64,000 nt of DNA from contig NZ_CP108131.1 of assembly GCF_036203305.1 (NCBI RefSeq), forward strand, positions 1,612,001 through 1,676,000, read 5' to 3'. Made by a program: the position numbers and the translations under genes. The notes beneath the pieces were generated by a model. The model saw only the letters and a program-made list of their open reading frames with translations. It did no database searches and had not been told where the DNA came from. Positions 9,515 through 17,570 of the stretch are shown here, piece after piece. Numbering within the stretch: the first letter of the stretch is position 1; every line of letters starts with the position of its first letter. This DNA is from Streptomyces sp. NBC_00190. GTDB lineage: Bacteria > Actinomycetota > Actinomycetes > Streptomycetales > Streptomycetaceae.

Positions 9515-10414
9515 TCAGGCGTGGAAGGGCAGGCCGGCGTCGGCGGCGAGCTCCAGGTCGTCGCCCTCGGGCGGCGGCAGGAGGGTGGCGGAGCCGTCGC
9601 TGACGGGGACCACGCCCAGTTCCAGGAGCTCGGCCATGGCCGCGCTGCCCGCCATGTCGCGGACCTGGAGCTGGTAGCGGGGGGTGGTGCGGTAGGTGCC
9701 TCCGGCGTCGTCGCCGGTGCGCTGGAGGAAGCCGGACTCGGTGAGGAAGGCGGCGGCCTTGCCGACGATGCCGGTGGTGGACCCGGCGAGGCGGCGGGCG
9801 TCCTTGGTGGCGCCGGTCGCGCTGCGGCGGGCGTAGACCCGCCAGGCGGCCTCCAGGCCGGGGGCGTCGGAGGCGGGGTCGGTGTTCTCGCCGAGCTCCT
9901 CGGCGCGCTCCTCCAGGCGGCGGCAGGTCTGCCGGACGAAGGCGTCGACGCCGTTCACCGTGATGCGGCCGATGTAGCCGTCGTCGGCCAGGTCCTCGGG
10001 GCGGGGGAAGGCGAGGGCGGCGACGGCGAGGTGCGCGAGGCCGTGCAGGAAGCGGTCGGCGGAGTCGGCGGCCGTGCGGCGGGCGTAGTCGCCCATGCGG
10101 ACGGCGAAGACGGAGTCCTCCCCGGCGGCCACGGCCATGCCGGCGCGCGGGGACACCTCCAGCACGACGAGGCCGAGGCCGGTGGCGACGGCGTCGGCGA
10201 GGCGGCCGAAGGCGGGGTCCTCGCGGTAGCGGCGCAGCAGCTCGGCGTACTCGGCGTCACGGGCGGGGAGCAGCTTGGGCTGCAGCCCGAAGGCGACGAG
10301 CCGGGCCGCGTCGGCGGCGTCGGCGGGGGTCACCGCGGCGGTGGGGGCGAGCGCGACGGGAGCCGACGGCGCCGGCTCGCTCCACGCGGTGTGCTCGGCG
10401 TGGTGGTCGCTCAC
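9515..10414 (-). CDS. MukE/JetB-like subunit of the SMC complex
   Basis: A 299-residue protein between the kleisin-like and SMC-like genes. I start it at GTG 10414 (VSDHHAEHTAWSE) because GAGGAG sits 8 bases upstream; the longer frame begins in low-complexity sequence. The middle carries DGYIGRITVNGVDAFVRQTCRRLEERAEE and the C-terminal half has GKAAAFLTESGFLQRTGDD...YRTTPRYQLQVRDMA, resembling winged-helix modules of MukE/MksE/JetB proteins, which bridge kleisin and SMC heads. Assignment is from position, size and this pattern. It lies 148 bp after the kleisin-like gene and 65 bp before the SMC gene. Confidence 0.8.
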   Translation of the reverse strand: MSDHHAEHTAWSEPAPSAPVALAPTAAVTPADAADAARLVAFGLQPKLLPARDAEYAELLRRYREDPAFGRLADAVATGLGLVVLEVSPRAGMAVAAGEDSVFAVRMGDYARRTAADSADRFLHGLAHLAVAALAFPRPEDLADDGYIGRITVNGVDAFVRQTCRRLEERAEELGENTDPASDAPGLEAAWRVYARRSATGATKDARRLAGSTTGIVGKAAAFLTESGFLQRTGDDAGGTYRTTPRYQLQVRDMAGSAAMAELLELGVVPVSDGSATLLPPPEGDDLELAADAGLPFHA

Positions 10415-10562
10415 GGGTGGGTCTCCTCGGCGGTGCGGGTGCTGCGGGTTCGGGTGGTGTGGGGTGCGGCGGTGTCGACGGCGGGCCCCCGCACCCCGGG
10501 GCGGCGTCGCCACGCCCCGGCGGCGGCCGCCGTTGCCCGCGCGGTGAGGGCGGGCGGCCGGC

Positions 10563-12068
10563 TCATGCCGCCTCCGCGCGGTCCGCGGCCATGCCGGCCG
10601 CGTCGAGCAGCGCGGTGCCGACGATCAGGTCCGCGCCGCCGAACTCGGGATCGTCGAGCTGCGTGCCGTCGTCCACCGCGAAGAGCAGCCGCTCCTCGCC
10701 CTGGCGGTATGCCGTGCCGACGGCCGGGCTCGCCGCGTGGACGGCCAGCAGGGCCACCAGGTACGGCAGGTCCGGGTCGCTGCGGCGGGCCTCGGCGAGG
10801 AGGCCGGACAGCCGGCGCGGGGCGTCGTGCGGCAGGTCCAGGAGCTCCATCGCGGCGGCGAGCTGCTCCTCGCTGAAGCGGCTGTCGTCCGGTGTCGCGA
10901 TGAGGTCCGGTTCGGGCATCTCCGCGCCGAGGTGCTCCCGCTCCACGGGCGGGGTGAGCAGGATGTCGACCAGGTCCCCCACGCGCACCGAGACCGGCGT
11001 GCGCAGACCCGCGCCGGAGGCGAAGAAGGCGTCCGTCACCCGCCTCGCCTGTTCCAGCGGCAGCGGCAGCAGCGGGGCCACCAGCTGCCCGTACAGGTCG
11101 ATGCCGGAGCGCCGCGCGGGCGCGGCGAAGGCCTGGCGGTCCTGCTCGGCGCGGAAGAGCGGTCCGGCGTCCAGGAGCCGGGACTGGAGCTGGGTGTGGC
11201 GGCGGATGCAGTCCTTGACGATGTCGACGAGCTCGGCCGCGCGCCGCTTGTTCTCCGGCTCCTCCGCCTCGTCCCGCGCCTTGCGGATGTTGGTCAGGAT
11301 CGCGTTCTCGTGGCGGTAGCGGTCGGCGACGTGGTCGAGGGCCTCCGCGATCATGTCGGGGACGGCCTGGAGCCAGTCCACCGCCCGCACGTTGCGTCGC
11401 GTCGCGTCGAGCGTGCGGCGCAGGGTCTCCGCGTACTGGACGGTGCGGTAGCGGGCCTGTTCGGCGGCGAGCTGGGCGTCCGCCAGCCGGCCCCGGCTGA
11501 TCAGCACCTCCAGCTTGACCTCGGCCGCGATCTGGGCGCTGGTGACGTCGGTGTCGAGGGCGCCGACCAGGACGTTGACGGCCTCGTCGGTGGTGCGCAG
11601 GTAGACCGCGCCGCCGTAGCCGGGGACCTCTTCGATCAGCTTGAAGTCGTAGTCGCGCCGGACGTAGACCCCGTCCGGGCCGAAGGTGCCGTAGATCGCG
11701 CGGAAGCCGCGGTCCACGCTGCCGACGTTGATCAGGTTCTCCAGCACCCAGCGGGCGACGCGCTCGTGCTCGGCCGCCGGGCGGGCCGGGGCCTGGGCGG
11801 CGACGCGCGGCATCAGCCTGGCCACTATCTGCTCGTGGTCGGCGCCGGTGTCGAAGTCCATGTTCAGCGTGACCAGGTCGATCGCGGCCAGCGCGACCTC
11901 CGCCATCGCGTAGACCCCGTACTCGCCCGCCAGATTGGCTTTGCGTACGTCGAGGTCGTGCAGCGGGGCGGTGCAGGCGAGGGCGCGCAGCCGCCGGGCC
12001 AGGCCCTCGTCGGCGGCCGGGCCCGGCGCCGGGGACGGAAGGGTCTTCGCCGGGGCTGGGAGAGTCAC
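10563..12068 (-). CDS. Kleisin-like subunit (MukF/JetA/EptA type)
   Basis: A 501-residue protein leading the SMC operon. The N-terminal part (LARRLRALACTAPLHDLDVRKANLAG...IDLVTLNMDF) resembles the winged-helix start of MukF/JetA-like actinobacterial proteins. A long helical segment (about 195-290, VLISRGRLADAQLAAEQARYRTVQYAETLRR) fits the kleisin coiled region that contacts the SMC neck, and the C-terminus is again globular. I prefer GTG 12068 because a TAGTCT -10-like hexamer lies exactly six bases upstream, so the mRNA is probably leaderless; TTG 12074 is the longer option. Function is inferred from operon composition; it could equally belong to an MksBEF-type condensin. Confidence 0.8.
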   Translation of the reverse strand: MTLPAPAKTLPSPAPGPAADEGLARRLRALACTAPLHDLDVRKANLAGEYGVYAMAEVALAAIDLVTLNMDFDTGADHEQIVARLMPRVAAQAPARPAAEHERVARWVLENLINVGSVDRGFRAIYGTFGPDGVYVRRDYDFKLIEEVPGYGGAVYLRTTDEAVNVLVGALDTDVTSAQIAAEVKLEVLISRGRLADAQLAAEQARYRTVQYAETLRRTLDATRRNVRAVDWLQAVPDMIAEALDHVADRYRHENAILTNIRKARDEAEEPENKRRAAELVDIVKDCIRRHTQLQSRLLDAGPLFRAEQDRQAFAAPARRSGIDLYGQLVAPLLPLPLEQARRVTDAFFASGAGLRTPVSVRVGDLVDILLTPPVEREHLGAEMPEPDLIATPDDSRFSEEQLAAAMELLDLPHDAPRRLSGLLAEARRSDPDLPYLVALLAVHAASPAVGTAYRQGEERLLFAVDDGTQLDDPEFGGADLIVGTALLDAAGMAADRAEAA

Positions 12069-12097
12069 GGACAAAGACTAGGCGCTGTCACGGACAA
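12064..12097 (-). repeat. Paired 11-bp direct repeat over the SMC operon start
   Basis: The sequence GTCACGGACAA occurs at 12064-12074 and again at 12087-12097, 23 bp apart (about two helical turns). One copy covers the start codon of the kleisin-like gene and the other lies upstream of its -10-like hexamer TAGTCT (12075-12080, read on the minus strand). Position and spacing suggest a regulator-binding site, but no cognate regulator is identifiable nearby. Confidence 0.5.
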
Positions 12098-12145
12098 CAT
12101 CCCAAACGGCATGGTTCGGCCGGATCGTCCCCGGGCCGCCTGCTC

Positions 12146-12151
12146 TACGCT
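12146..12151 (+). promoter_or_regulatory. -10-like hexamer for leaderless pxpA
   Basis: TACGCT followed by exactly six bases and then the ATG at 12158. There is no Shine-Dalgarno sequence upstream. This places the expected transcription start on the A of the start codon, so a leaderless mRNA is likely. No good -35 element was recognised. Confidence 0.5.
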
Positions 12152-12157
12152 CAGCGC

Positions 12158-12952
12158 ATGGCTTCCATGATCGCATCGACTCCGGTGATCGACCTCAACG
12201 CCGATCTGGGCGAGGGTTTCGGCCGGTGGACCCTGACCGACGACGAGGCCCTGCTGTCCGTCGTCACGAGCGCGAACGTGGCGTGCGGCTTCCACGCCGG
12301 GGACCCGTCCATCATGCGCCGGGTGTGCGAGCTGGCGGCCGCGCGGGGCGTACGGATCGGGGCGCAGGTCTCCTACCGTGATCTGGCGGGCTTCGGCCGG
12401 CGCTCCATGGACGTGCCGGCCGGTGAGCTGGCCGACGAAGTGGCCTACCAGATCGGGGCCCTGGAGGTGTTCGCGCGGGCGGCCGGCTCGCGGGTGTCGT
12501 ACGTGAAACCGCACGGTGCGCTCTACAACCGCACCGTGCACGACGCCGAACAGGCCTCCGCCGTGGTCGCGGGCGTCCGGATGGCGGCCGGGTCCGGCGC
12601 CACGGGCGGCCTGCCGGTGCTCGGCCTTCCCGGATCGCTGCTCCTCTCCGCCGCCGCGGAAGCCGGGCTGGCTCCCGTACCGGAGGCCTTCGCCGACCGC
12701 GCGTACACGCCCGCCGGGACGCTGGTGCCGCGCACCGAGCCGGGATCGGTGGTGCACGACCCGGACGCCGTGGTGGCGCGGGCGGTGCGGATGGCCGCCG
12801 AGGGGGCGGTCACGGCGGCCGACGGGTCCGAGGTCCCGGTCGCCGCGCGCTCGCTGTGCCTGCACGGGGACACCCCGGGCGCCGCGGAACTCGCCCGCGC
12901 GGTCCGGGAGTCGCTGGGCTCGGCCGGGGTCCGGGTGGAGGCCTTCGCGTGA
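12158..12952 (+). CDS. pxpA: 5-oxoprolinase subunit PxpA (LamB/YcsF family)
   Basis: The 264-residue protein has the LamB/YcsF signature VIDLNADLGEGFG at the N-terminus, ANVACGFHAGDP at about 44-55 and VKPHGALYN near 120. PxpA works with PxpB and PxpC to open 5-oxoproline (pyroglutamate) to glutamate with ATP, a damage-recycling reaction in the cytosol. The three subunits are encoded consecutively with 4-bp overlaps. A -10-like TACGCT six bases before the ATG suggests leaderless expression. A second ATG three codons later is also possible. Confidence 0.93.
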   Translation: MASMIASTPVIDLNADLGEGFGRWTLTDDEALLSVVTSANVACGFHAGDPSIMRRVCELAAARGVRIGAQVSYRDLAGFGRRSMDVPAGELADEVAYQIGALEVFARAAGSRVSYVKPHGALYNRTVHDAEQASAVVAGVRMAAGSGATGGLPVLGLPGSLLLSAAAEAGLAPVPEAFADRAYTPAGTLVPRTEPGSVVHDPDAVVARAVRMAAEGAVTAADGSEVPVAARSLCLHGDTPGAAELARAVRESLGSAGVRVEAFA

Positions 12953-13566
12953 GGACCCTGGTGGTGGGCGGGGAGGCGCTGCTGATCGAGCTCGGCTCGG
13001 CGGCCGAGGTCGCCGCGCTCCACGCCGAGCTGCTGCGGCGGCGGGAGGCGGGCGAGCTGGGCGCCGTACGGGACCTCGTGCCCGCGGCGCGCACGGTGCT
13101 GCTGGACGGCGTACGGGACCCGGCCGGGCTGGGCGCCCGGATCGCCCGGTGGGAGGTGCCGCCGCTCACGCGGACGCAGGGCCCGCTGGTGACCGTCCCG
13201 GTGCGGTACGACGGACCGGACCTGGCCGAGGCCGCCCGGCTGTGGGGGGTGGCTCCCGAAGAGGTCGCGGACATCGTCGGCGGCACCGTCTTCCGGGTGG
13301 CGTTCTGCGGGTTCGCCCCCGGCTTCGGCTACCTGACGGGTCTGCCGGAGCGTTTCCACCTCCCCCGGCGGGCCACGCCCCGTACGGCCGTCCCGGCGGG
13401 CTCACTGGCGCTGGCGGGCGAGTACGCGGGCGTGTACCCGCGCTCCTCCCCCGGCGGCTGGCAGCTGATCGGGTCCACCGACGCGGTGCTCTGGGATCCG
13501 CAGCGGGAACCGGCGGCGCTGTTCGCGCCCGGCGTGCGGGTGCGGTTCACGGAGGCGGCCGGATGA
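12949..13566 (+). CDS. pxpB: 5-oxoprolinase subunit PxpB (KipI family)
   Basis: A 205-residue protein with the KipI/PxpB pattern VTVPVRYDGPDLAEAA, then GFAPGFGYLTGLPERFHLPRR and AGSLALAGEYAGVYPRSSPGGWQLIGST. It starts at GTG 12949, overlapping the pxpA stop as GTGA, and its stop overlaps pxpC as ATGA. It forms the ATP-dependent 5-oxoprolinase with PxpA and PxpC. B. subtilis KipI also inhibits kinase KinA, but Streptomyces lacks that phosphorelay, so the metabolic role is the likely one. Confidence 0.93.
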   Translation: MRTLVVGGEALLIELGSAAEVAALHAELLRRREAGELGAVRDLVPAARTVLLDGVRDPAGLGARIARWEVPPLTRTQGPLVTVPVRYDGPDLAEAARLWGVAPEEVADIVGGTVFRVAFCGFAPGFGYLTGLPERFHLPRRATPRTAVPAGSLALAGEYAGVYPRSSPGGWQLIGSTDAVLWDPQREPAALFAPGVRVRFTEAAG

Positions 13567-14429
13567 GCGGGCTGCTGGTGGTACGGGCGGGAGCCCTGAC
13601 GACGCTCCAGGACCGGGGACGCCCGGGGTACGCGCACCTGGGGGTCCCGCGCTCGGGGGCGCTCGACACGGCGGCGCACGCGCTGGCCAACCGGCTGGTC
13701 GGCAACCCGCCGGACGCGGCGGCGCTGGAGACGACCATGGACGGGGTCGGGCTGCGGGCCCTCGCCCCGGTGACCGTGGCGGTCACGGGCGCGCCCTGTT
13801 CCGTACGGGTGGCAGGCCGCCCGGTGGCCTGGGGAGCCGCGGTCCGGCTGTCGGCCGGTGCGGAGCTGCACGTGGGCCGGGCGGAGTCGGGTCTGCGCGG
13901 CTACGTCGCGGTGCGGGGCGGCCTCGCCGTCCCGCCGGTCCTGGGCAGTCGCTCGACGGACCTGCTGTCGGGCCTGGGGCCGCCGGTGCTGTCGGCCGGT
14001 ATGACGCTGCCGGTGGGTCCCGCCGGGCCGGCCCCCTTCCCCGGGGCGGACGCGTACGGCCTGCCCGGGGCTCCGTCGGAACTGCTGCTCCCCCTGCGGC
14101 TGGGGCCGCGGGCGGACTGGTTCACGGAGGCGTCGCTCGCCGGGCTGTGGCGTTCGGTGTTCCGGGTGTCGCCGGAGTCCAACCGCATCGGCCTGCGCAC
14201 CGAGGCCGGGCCGCCGCTGGTCCGCGGCCGCGCCGGTGAACTGCCCAGCGAGGGCATGGTGCTGGGCGCGGTCCAGGTCCCCCCGGACGGCCTGCCGGTG
14301 GTGTTCCTGGCCGACCACCCGGTGACGGGCGGCTATCCGGTGGTGGGCATGGTCCCGCCGGGCCCGGCCCTGGACGCGGCGGCGCAGGCCCGGCCGGGGG
14401 TTCCCGTCCGCTTCCTCCGGTCCCGATGA
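13563..14429 (+). CDS. pxpC: 5-oxoprolinase subunit PxpC (biotin-dependent carboxyltransferase-like)
   Basis: A 288-residue protein with the KipA/PxpC start LLVVRAGALTTLQDRGRPGYAHLGVPRSGALD, the motif GYVAVRGGLAVPPVLGSRSTD and the C-terminal VFLADHPVTGGYPVVGMV. It resembles allophanate hydrolase subunit 2 and completes the PxpABC complex. It begins at ATG 13563, overlapping pxpB by 4 bp. Family length and order are typical. Confidence 0.93.
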   Translation: MSGLLVVRAGALTTLQDRGRPGYAHLGVPRSGALDTAAHALANRLVGNPPDAAALETTMDGVGLRALAPVTVAVTGAPCSVRVAGRPVAWGAAVRLSAGAELHVGRAESGLRGYVAVRGGLAVPPVLGSRSTDLLSGLGPPVLSAGMTLPVGPAGPAPFPGADAYGLPGAPSELLLPLRLGPRADWFTEASLAGLWRSVFRVSPESNRIGLRTEAGPPLVRGRAGELPSEGMVLGAVQVPPDGLPVVFLADHPVTGGYPVVGMVPPGPALDAAAQARPGVPVRFLRSR

Positions 14430-14502
14430 AACGTTCGAGGGGGCTTCGGCCAAGTACTGGGTGAGGGGGCCGACCGGGTCCCCTACGCAGGGGAGGAACC
14501 GG

Positions 14503-15075
14503 GTGCGCAGCCCACGACACGAGACCGGACCACCGGATCTCACCACGCCCGAGGGATTCGGGGCGTTCTACGAGGAACACATCGACGCCGTACTCGGCTT
14601 CGTCACCCGCCGGGTCGCCGACCCGCACCTCGCGGCGGACCTGACGGCGGACATCTTCCTCGCGGCGATGGGATCGGCCGGCGGCTACCGGGGCCACAGG
14701 GGAGCTCCGGTCGCCTGGCTGTTCGGCATAGCCCGCAACGTCCTGTCGGGCCACGCCCGGGGGCTGGCCCGCGAGAGCGGCGCGCTGGCCCGGCTCAGTG
14801 GGCGCCGCCTCCTCGACGACGAGGACGTCGCCGCGCTGGAGGAACGGATCGACGCCCAGAGGGCTTTCAGGGACCTGGCCGAGCGCCACGCCGCCCTGTC
14901 CGAGCCGCTGCGTGCCGCGCTCGACCTCGTGGTCGTCGACGAACTCACCCCGGCCGAGGCCGCCCAGGCCCTCGGCGTCACCCAGGCGACCATCCGCGTC
15001 CGCCTGCACCGCGCCCGGCGCGCCCTGCGCGGCCCGGACTCCCTCGCCGAACCCCAGTTGGAGGCAGCCCGATGA
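14503..15075 (+). CDS. ECF-type RNA polymerase sigma factor
   Basis: A 190-residue sigma-70 family protein. Region 2 lies at about 18-85 (FGAFYEEHIDAVLGFVTRRVADPHLAADLTADIFLAA...AWLFGIARNVLSGHAR) and region 4 at about 125-180 (LDLVVVDELTPAEAAQALGVTQATIRVRLHRARRAL). There is no region 3, as in ECF sigma factors. I chose GTG 14503 because GGGGAGG lies 5 bases upstream; the frame is open further back to 14461. It overlaps the next gene by 4 bp, the usual arrangement with an anti-sigma factor or target. Confidence 0.9.
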   Translation: MRSPRHETGPPDLTTPEGFGAFYEEHIDAVLGFVTRRVADPHLAADLTADIFLAAMGSAGGYRGHRGAPVAWLFGIARNVLSGHARGLARESGALARLSGRRLLDDEDVAALEERIDAQRAFRDLAERHAALSEPLRAALDLVVVDELTPAEAAQALGVTQATIRVRLHRARRALRGPDSLAEPQLEAAR

Positions 15076-15737
15076 GCGCCAGGCCCAGCGGTTTCGAGGA
15101 CCGCCTCAAGGCGGCGCTTCTGGCCCGCCTCCCGGAGGCCGCGCCCGCGACCCCCGCCCGGTCCTTCGCCCGGCGGTACGGCATCCCGTTCGCGGTGGGC
15201 GCCGCCACGGCCTCCGTGGTCGCCGTCATGACCCTCACGGGCAGCATCCGCACCGGCTCCCTGCCGGCCGGCACGCCGAGCCGTTCGGCCTCGGACGCGC
15301 CCGAGATCACGAGGGATCCGGACGGGTCGCTGCGGTTCGATCCGCCCCGGCAGGCGCAGGTCCCGGCCCTGGCCGACCGGCTGAAGGAACTGGGGGTCCG
15401 GGCCGTCGCGGTCCCGCTGCTGCCGGAACGCCAGTGCAAGGCGGTCAAGGGCTGGGTCCGAGGCCCGCAGGCCGATCCCGCCGCCGGTCTCTCGCGCGGC
15501 GATGACGGACGCACCCTCAAGGTCAACCCGAAGGCGGTCCCCCCAGGACACACGCTCTTGGTCACATGGGCGTACTTCCAGCCGTGGTGGGAGGGGAAGC
15601 AAGGACTCGCCTTCGGAATCGTGGAGAACGAAGACGTTCCGTACTGCTCGGACGACTACCTGGAGGCCTTCCTCGAGGCGCAGCGGTTGGGGCCCCCCAC
15701 CCCACCCCCCGGCGTACCGGCCACCCTTTCGCCCTGA
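15072..15737 (+). CDS. Single-pass membrane protein, likely partner of the sigma factor
   Basis: A 221-residue protein with a short cytoplasmic N-terminus (MSARPSGFEDRLKAALLARLPE), one transmembrane helix at about 38-56 and an extracytoplasmic domain containing two cysteines (ERQCKAV, PYCSDDY). It is translationally coupled (ATGA) to the sigma gene. The topology fits a membrane anti-sigma factor, but there is no HxxxCxxC zinc motif, so the label is inference. A strong hairpin follows the gene. Confidence 0.75.
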   Translation: MSARPSGFEDRLKAALLARLPEAAPATPARSFARRYGIPFAVGAATASVVAVMTLTGSIRTGSLPAGTPSRSASDAPEITRDPDGSLRFDPPRQAQVPALADRLKELGVRAVAVPLLPERQCKAVKGWVRGPQADPAAGLSRGDDGRTLKVNPKAVPPGHTLLVTWAYFQPWWEGKQGLAFGIVENEDVPYCSDDYLEAFLEAQRLGPPTPPPGVPATLSP

Positions 15738-15768
15738 TTGCGCTGCGCGGCCGCACGCCGTCACAGCA

Positions 15769-15807
15769 CTCGGCCCGGCCCCCCTCTTGTCAGGGGGCCG
15801 GGCCGAG
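15769..15807. terminator. Bidirectional terminator hairpin
   Basis: A 16-bp stem with a single bulge: left arm CTCGGCCCGGCCCCCCT at 15769-15785, right arm AGGGGGCCGGGCCGAG at 15792-15807, loop CTTGTC. It lies between two convergent genes and has no T-run, as is common in high-GC actinobacteria. Confidence 0.8.
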
Positions 15808-15833
15808 TGGTGTCGGTGGGGCCGCCGGCGGAG

Positions 15834-17231
15834 CTACACGGCGGACTCCGGTGCGATGCGGCTGCGGACCGCCGACTGGACGTCCTCTTCCTCCGCGGGG
15901 TCCGCCGCCAGGCGGCGCAGCCGGGGGGCGACGCGTGCGTCGGCTGTTTCGGCCTGGCGGGCCGCGACTTCCCGGGTGGTCTCCTCGCAGTCCCACAGGC
16001 ATTCGACGGCGAAGCCCGCCGCGAAGGAGGGGTCGGTGCTGGCCAGGGCCCGTGCGGCCCGGCCGCGCAGGTGGGACGAGGCCGTCTCGCGGTAGATGTG
16101 GCGCAGTACGGGGGCCGCGCAGCCGATGGCGAGGCGGCCGGCTCCGTCCACCAGGGCGAACAGCCGCCGCGTGTCCGGGCCGGAGCCGCGGACGGTGGAG
16201 CGCAGGGCTCCGAGGACCAGGGCGGCGTCCTCGGCTCCGCCCCGGGCGGCCAGGGTGGCCGCGGCGGCCGCTCCCAGGGCGTCGGGGCGGTGGATCCAGC
16301 GCCGGGCGCGTTCGACGGCCTCCGGGCCGCACATGCGCTCGTACGCGGCCACGGCCGGCTCGTCGGCGGCGGCTTCGATGAGGTCCAGGACGGCCGGGTT
16401 GTCCGGTTCGGCGAGGACCAGGTGGTGCAGGGCGGTGGCGCGGGCGGCTTCGCCGGAGGCTCCGGCGGCCGCCGCGAGGATGGCGGGACGGTCCTCGGGC
16501 GCGGCCACGGCGGCGAGGCAGCGCGCGGCGGGCACGTGCAGCGGGGTGCCGCGGCGCAGGCCGTCGGCGGCCCAGTCGAAGACGGCCTGGACGCCCCAGC
16601 CGGGCTGGGGGCCCCTGGGCGTCAGCTGGCGCTGCCAGCGGTCGAAGGAGCCTTGCTGACGGGCTGCGCGCAGGCGCTCCCCGTACCGCGGTGACTCCTC
16701 CCACAGGCTCCAGGGCCTCGGCTCGTACGCGTCGCGGACGGCAGCGGCCAGCCGCGCCTCGCCCTCCGCCGTGGCGGGGAATCTGGCGAGGACGGATCTG
16801 GCGAGGCCGCGCAGCCCCTCGTCGTCGTCGCGCAGGGCGAGCTCGTCGAGGGCCCAGGCCCAGTTCGCCCCGGAGGCGGCGTACCGGCGCAGCAGCATGA
16901 GCGCGTCGTCGCGGCCGTACGAGGCCAGGTGGCCCAGTACGGACAGGGCGAGGCCCGTCCGGTGGTCCTCTTCGTCGACGAGGTCGTCGGCGCTGAAGAG
17001 GTGGGTCTCGATCTCGCCGAGGGGGCCGTCGAGATCCAGGTACAGCCGGGCGTAGTACAAGGAGCGGTTCTCGACCTGCCAGTCCTGGCGCGGGTCGCGG
17101 AGCACGCACTGGTTGAGGGCCGCGAGGGCCTCCGCCCTGGGTGCCGCGAGAGCGTGCAGCGTGCCGTCGCCCCGGCCGCGCTGGAGGAGCCCGAGCAGGG
17201 TGCCGCTCGGCGCTATGACTGGTTCGAACAT
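15834..17231 (-). CDS. HEAT-repeat-like protein
   Basis: A 465-residue protein made of repeated alpha-helical pairs rich in Ala/Leu/Arg, for example LASYGRDDALMLLRRYAASGANWAWALDELALRDD and HLRGRAARALASTDPSFAAG. This is the look of HEAT-repeat scaffolds. No enzyme motif or signal peptide is visible. A GAGG lies 9 bases before the ATG at 17231. The gene probably follows its own promoter, because 339 bp separate it from the ankyrin gene on the same strand. The partner is unknown. Confidence 0.8.
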   Translation of the reverse strand: MFEPVIAPSGTLLGLLQRGRGDGTLHALAAPRAEALAALNQCVLRDPRQDWQVENRSLYYARLYLDLDGPLGEIETHLFSADDLVDEEDHRTGLALSVLGHLASYGRDDALMLLRRYAASGANWAWALDELALRDDDEGLRGLARSVLARFPATAEGEARLAAAVRDAYEPRPWSLWEESPRYGERLRAARQQGSFDRWQRQLTPRGPQPGWGVQAVFDWAADGLRRGTPLHVPAARCLAAVAAPEDRPAILAAAAGASGEAARATALHHLVLAEPDNPAVLDLIEAAADEPAVAAYERMCGPEAVERARRWIHRPDALGAAAAATLAARGGAEDAALVLGALRSTVRGSGPDTRRLFALVDGAGRLAIGCAAPVLRHIYRETASSHLRGRAARALASTDPSFAAGFAVECLWDCEETTREVAARQAETADARVAPRLRRLAADPAEEEDVQSAVRSRIAPESAV

Positions 17232-17570
17232 GGGAATGGCCTCAAATCAAGCTGGGGACGCAACCGGGAATCGGGATTCACAGGGCCGCGTAACAGCATG
17301 TGAGGACGTCCGCCGTCAGGTTCCGCTCGATGTAGACCATTGCCTTCTCACTCTCGTCGGTGCTCCGCGGCCATGGCGGCCGGTCCGGCAGGGGGGTATG
17401 GACACCCGTTGTGTCCAGCCCGCTCCTGCCCGTCCGTCATGTTCGCGAATCGAATCCGTCGCCATGATGACCCAGGCGGTTTGTGCGCCGCGACCACATT
17501 TACGGCCGCCGTGACCAACCTGTGAGGTCGGGAAGCGGCCGGGCCCCGCCATGTCACGGGCAAAAACGGA
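17232..17570. other. Intergenic region upstream of HEAT-repeat gene
   Basis: 339 bp between two minus-strand genes. Short open frames here have neither codon bias nor ribosome binding sites. Base composition is less GC-rich than in the genes (for example around 17230-17290 and 17450-17520), in keeping with promoter or leader sequence. No repeat, hairpin or recognisable promoter was seen. Confidence 0.4.

Noticed and set aside
4602..9677. 1691-codon plus-strand open frame opposite the SMC gene
   Set aside because: It is the antisense shadow of the SMC gene, Gly/Ala/Arg-rich with no family motif and no ribosome binding site.
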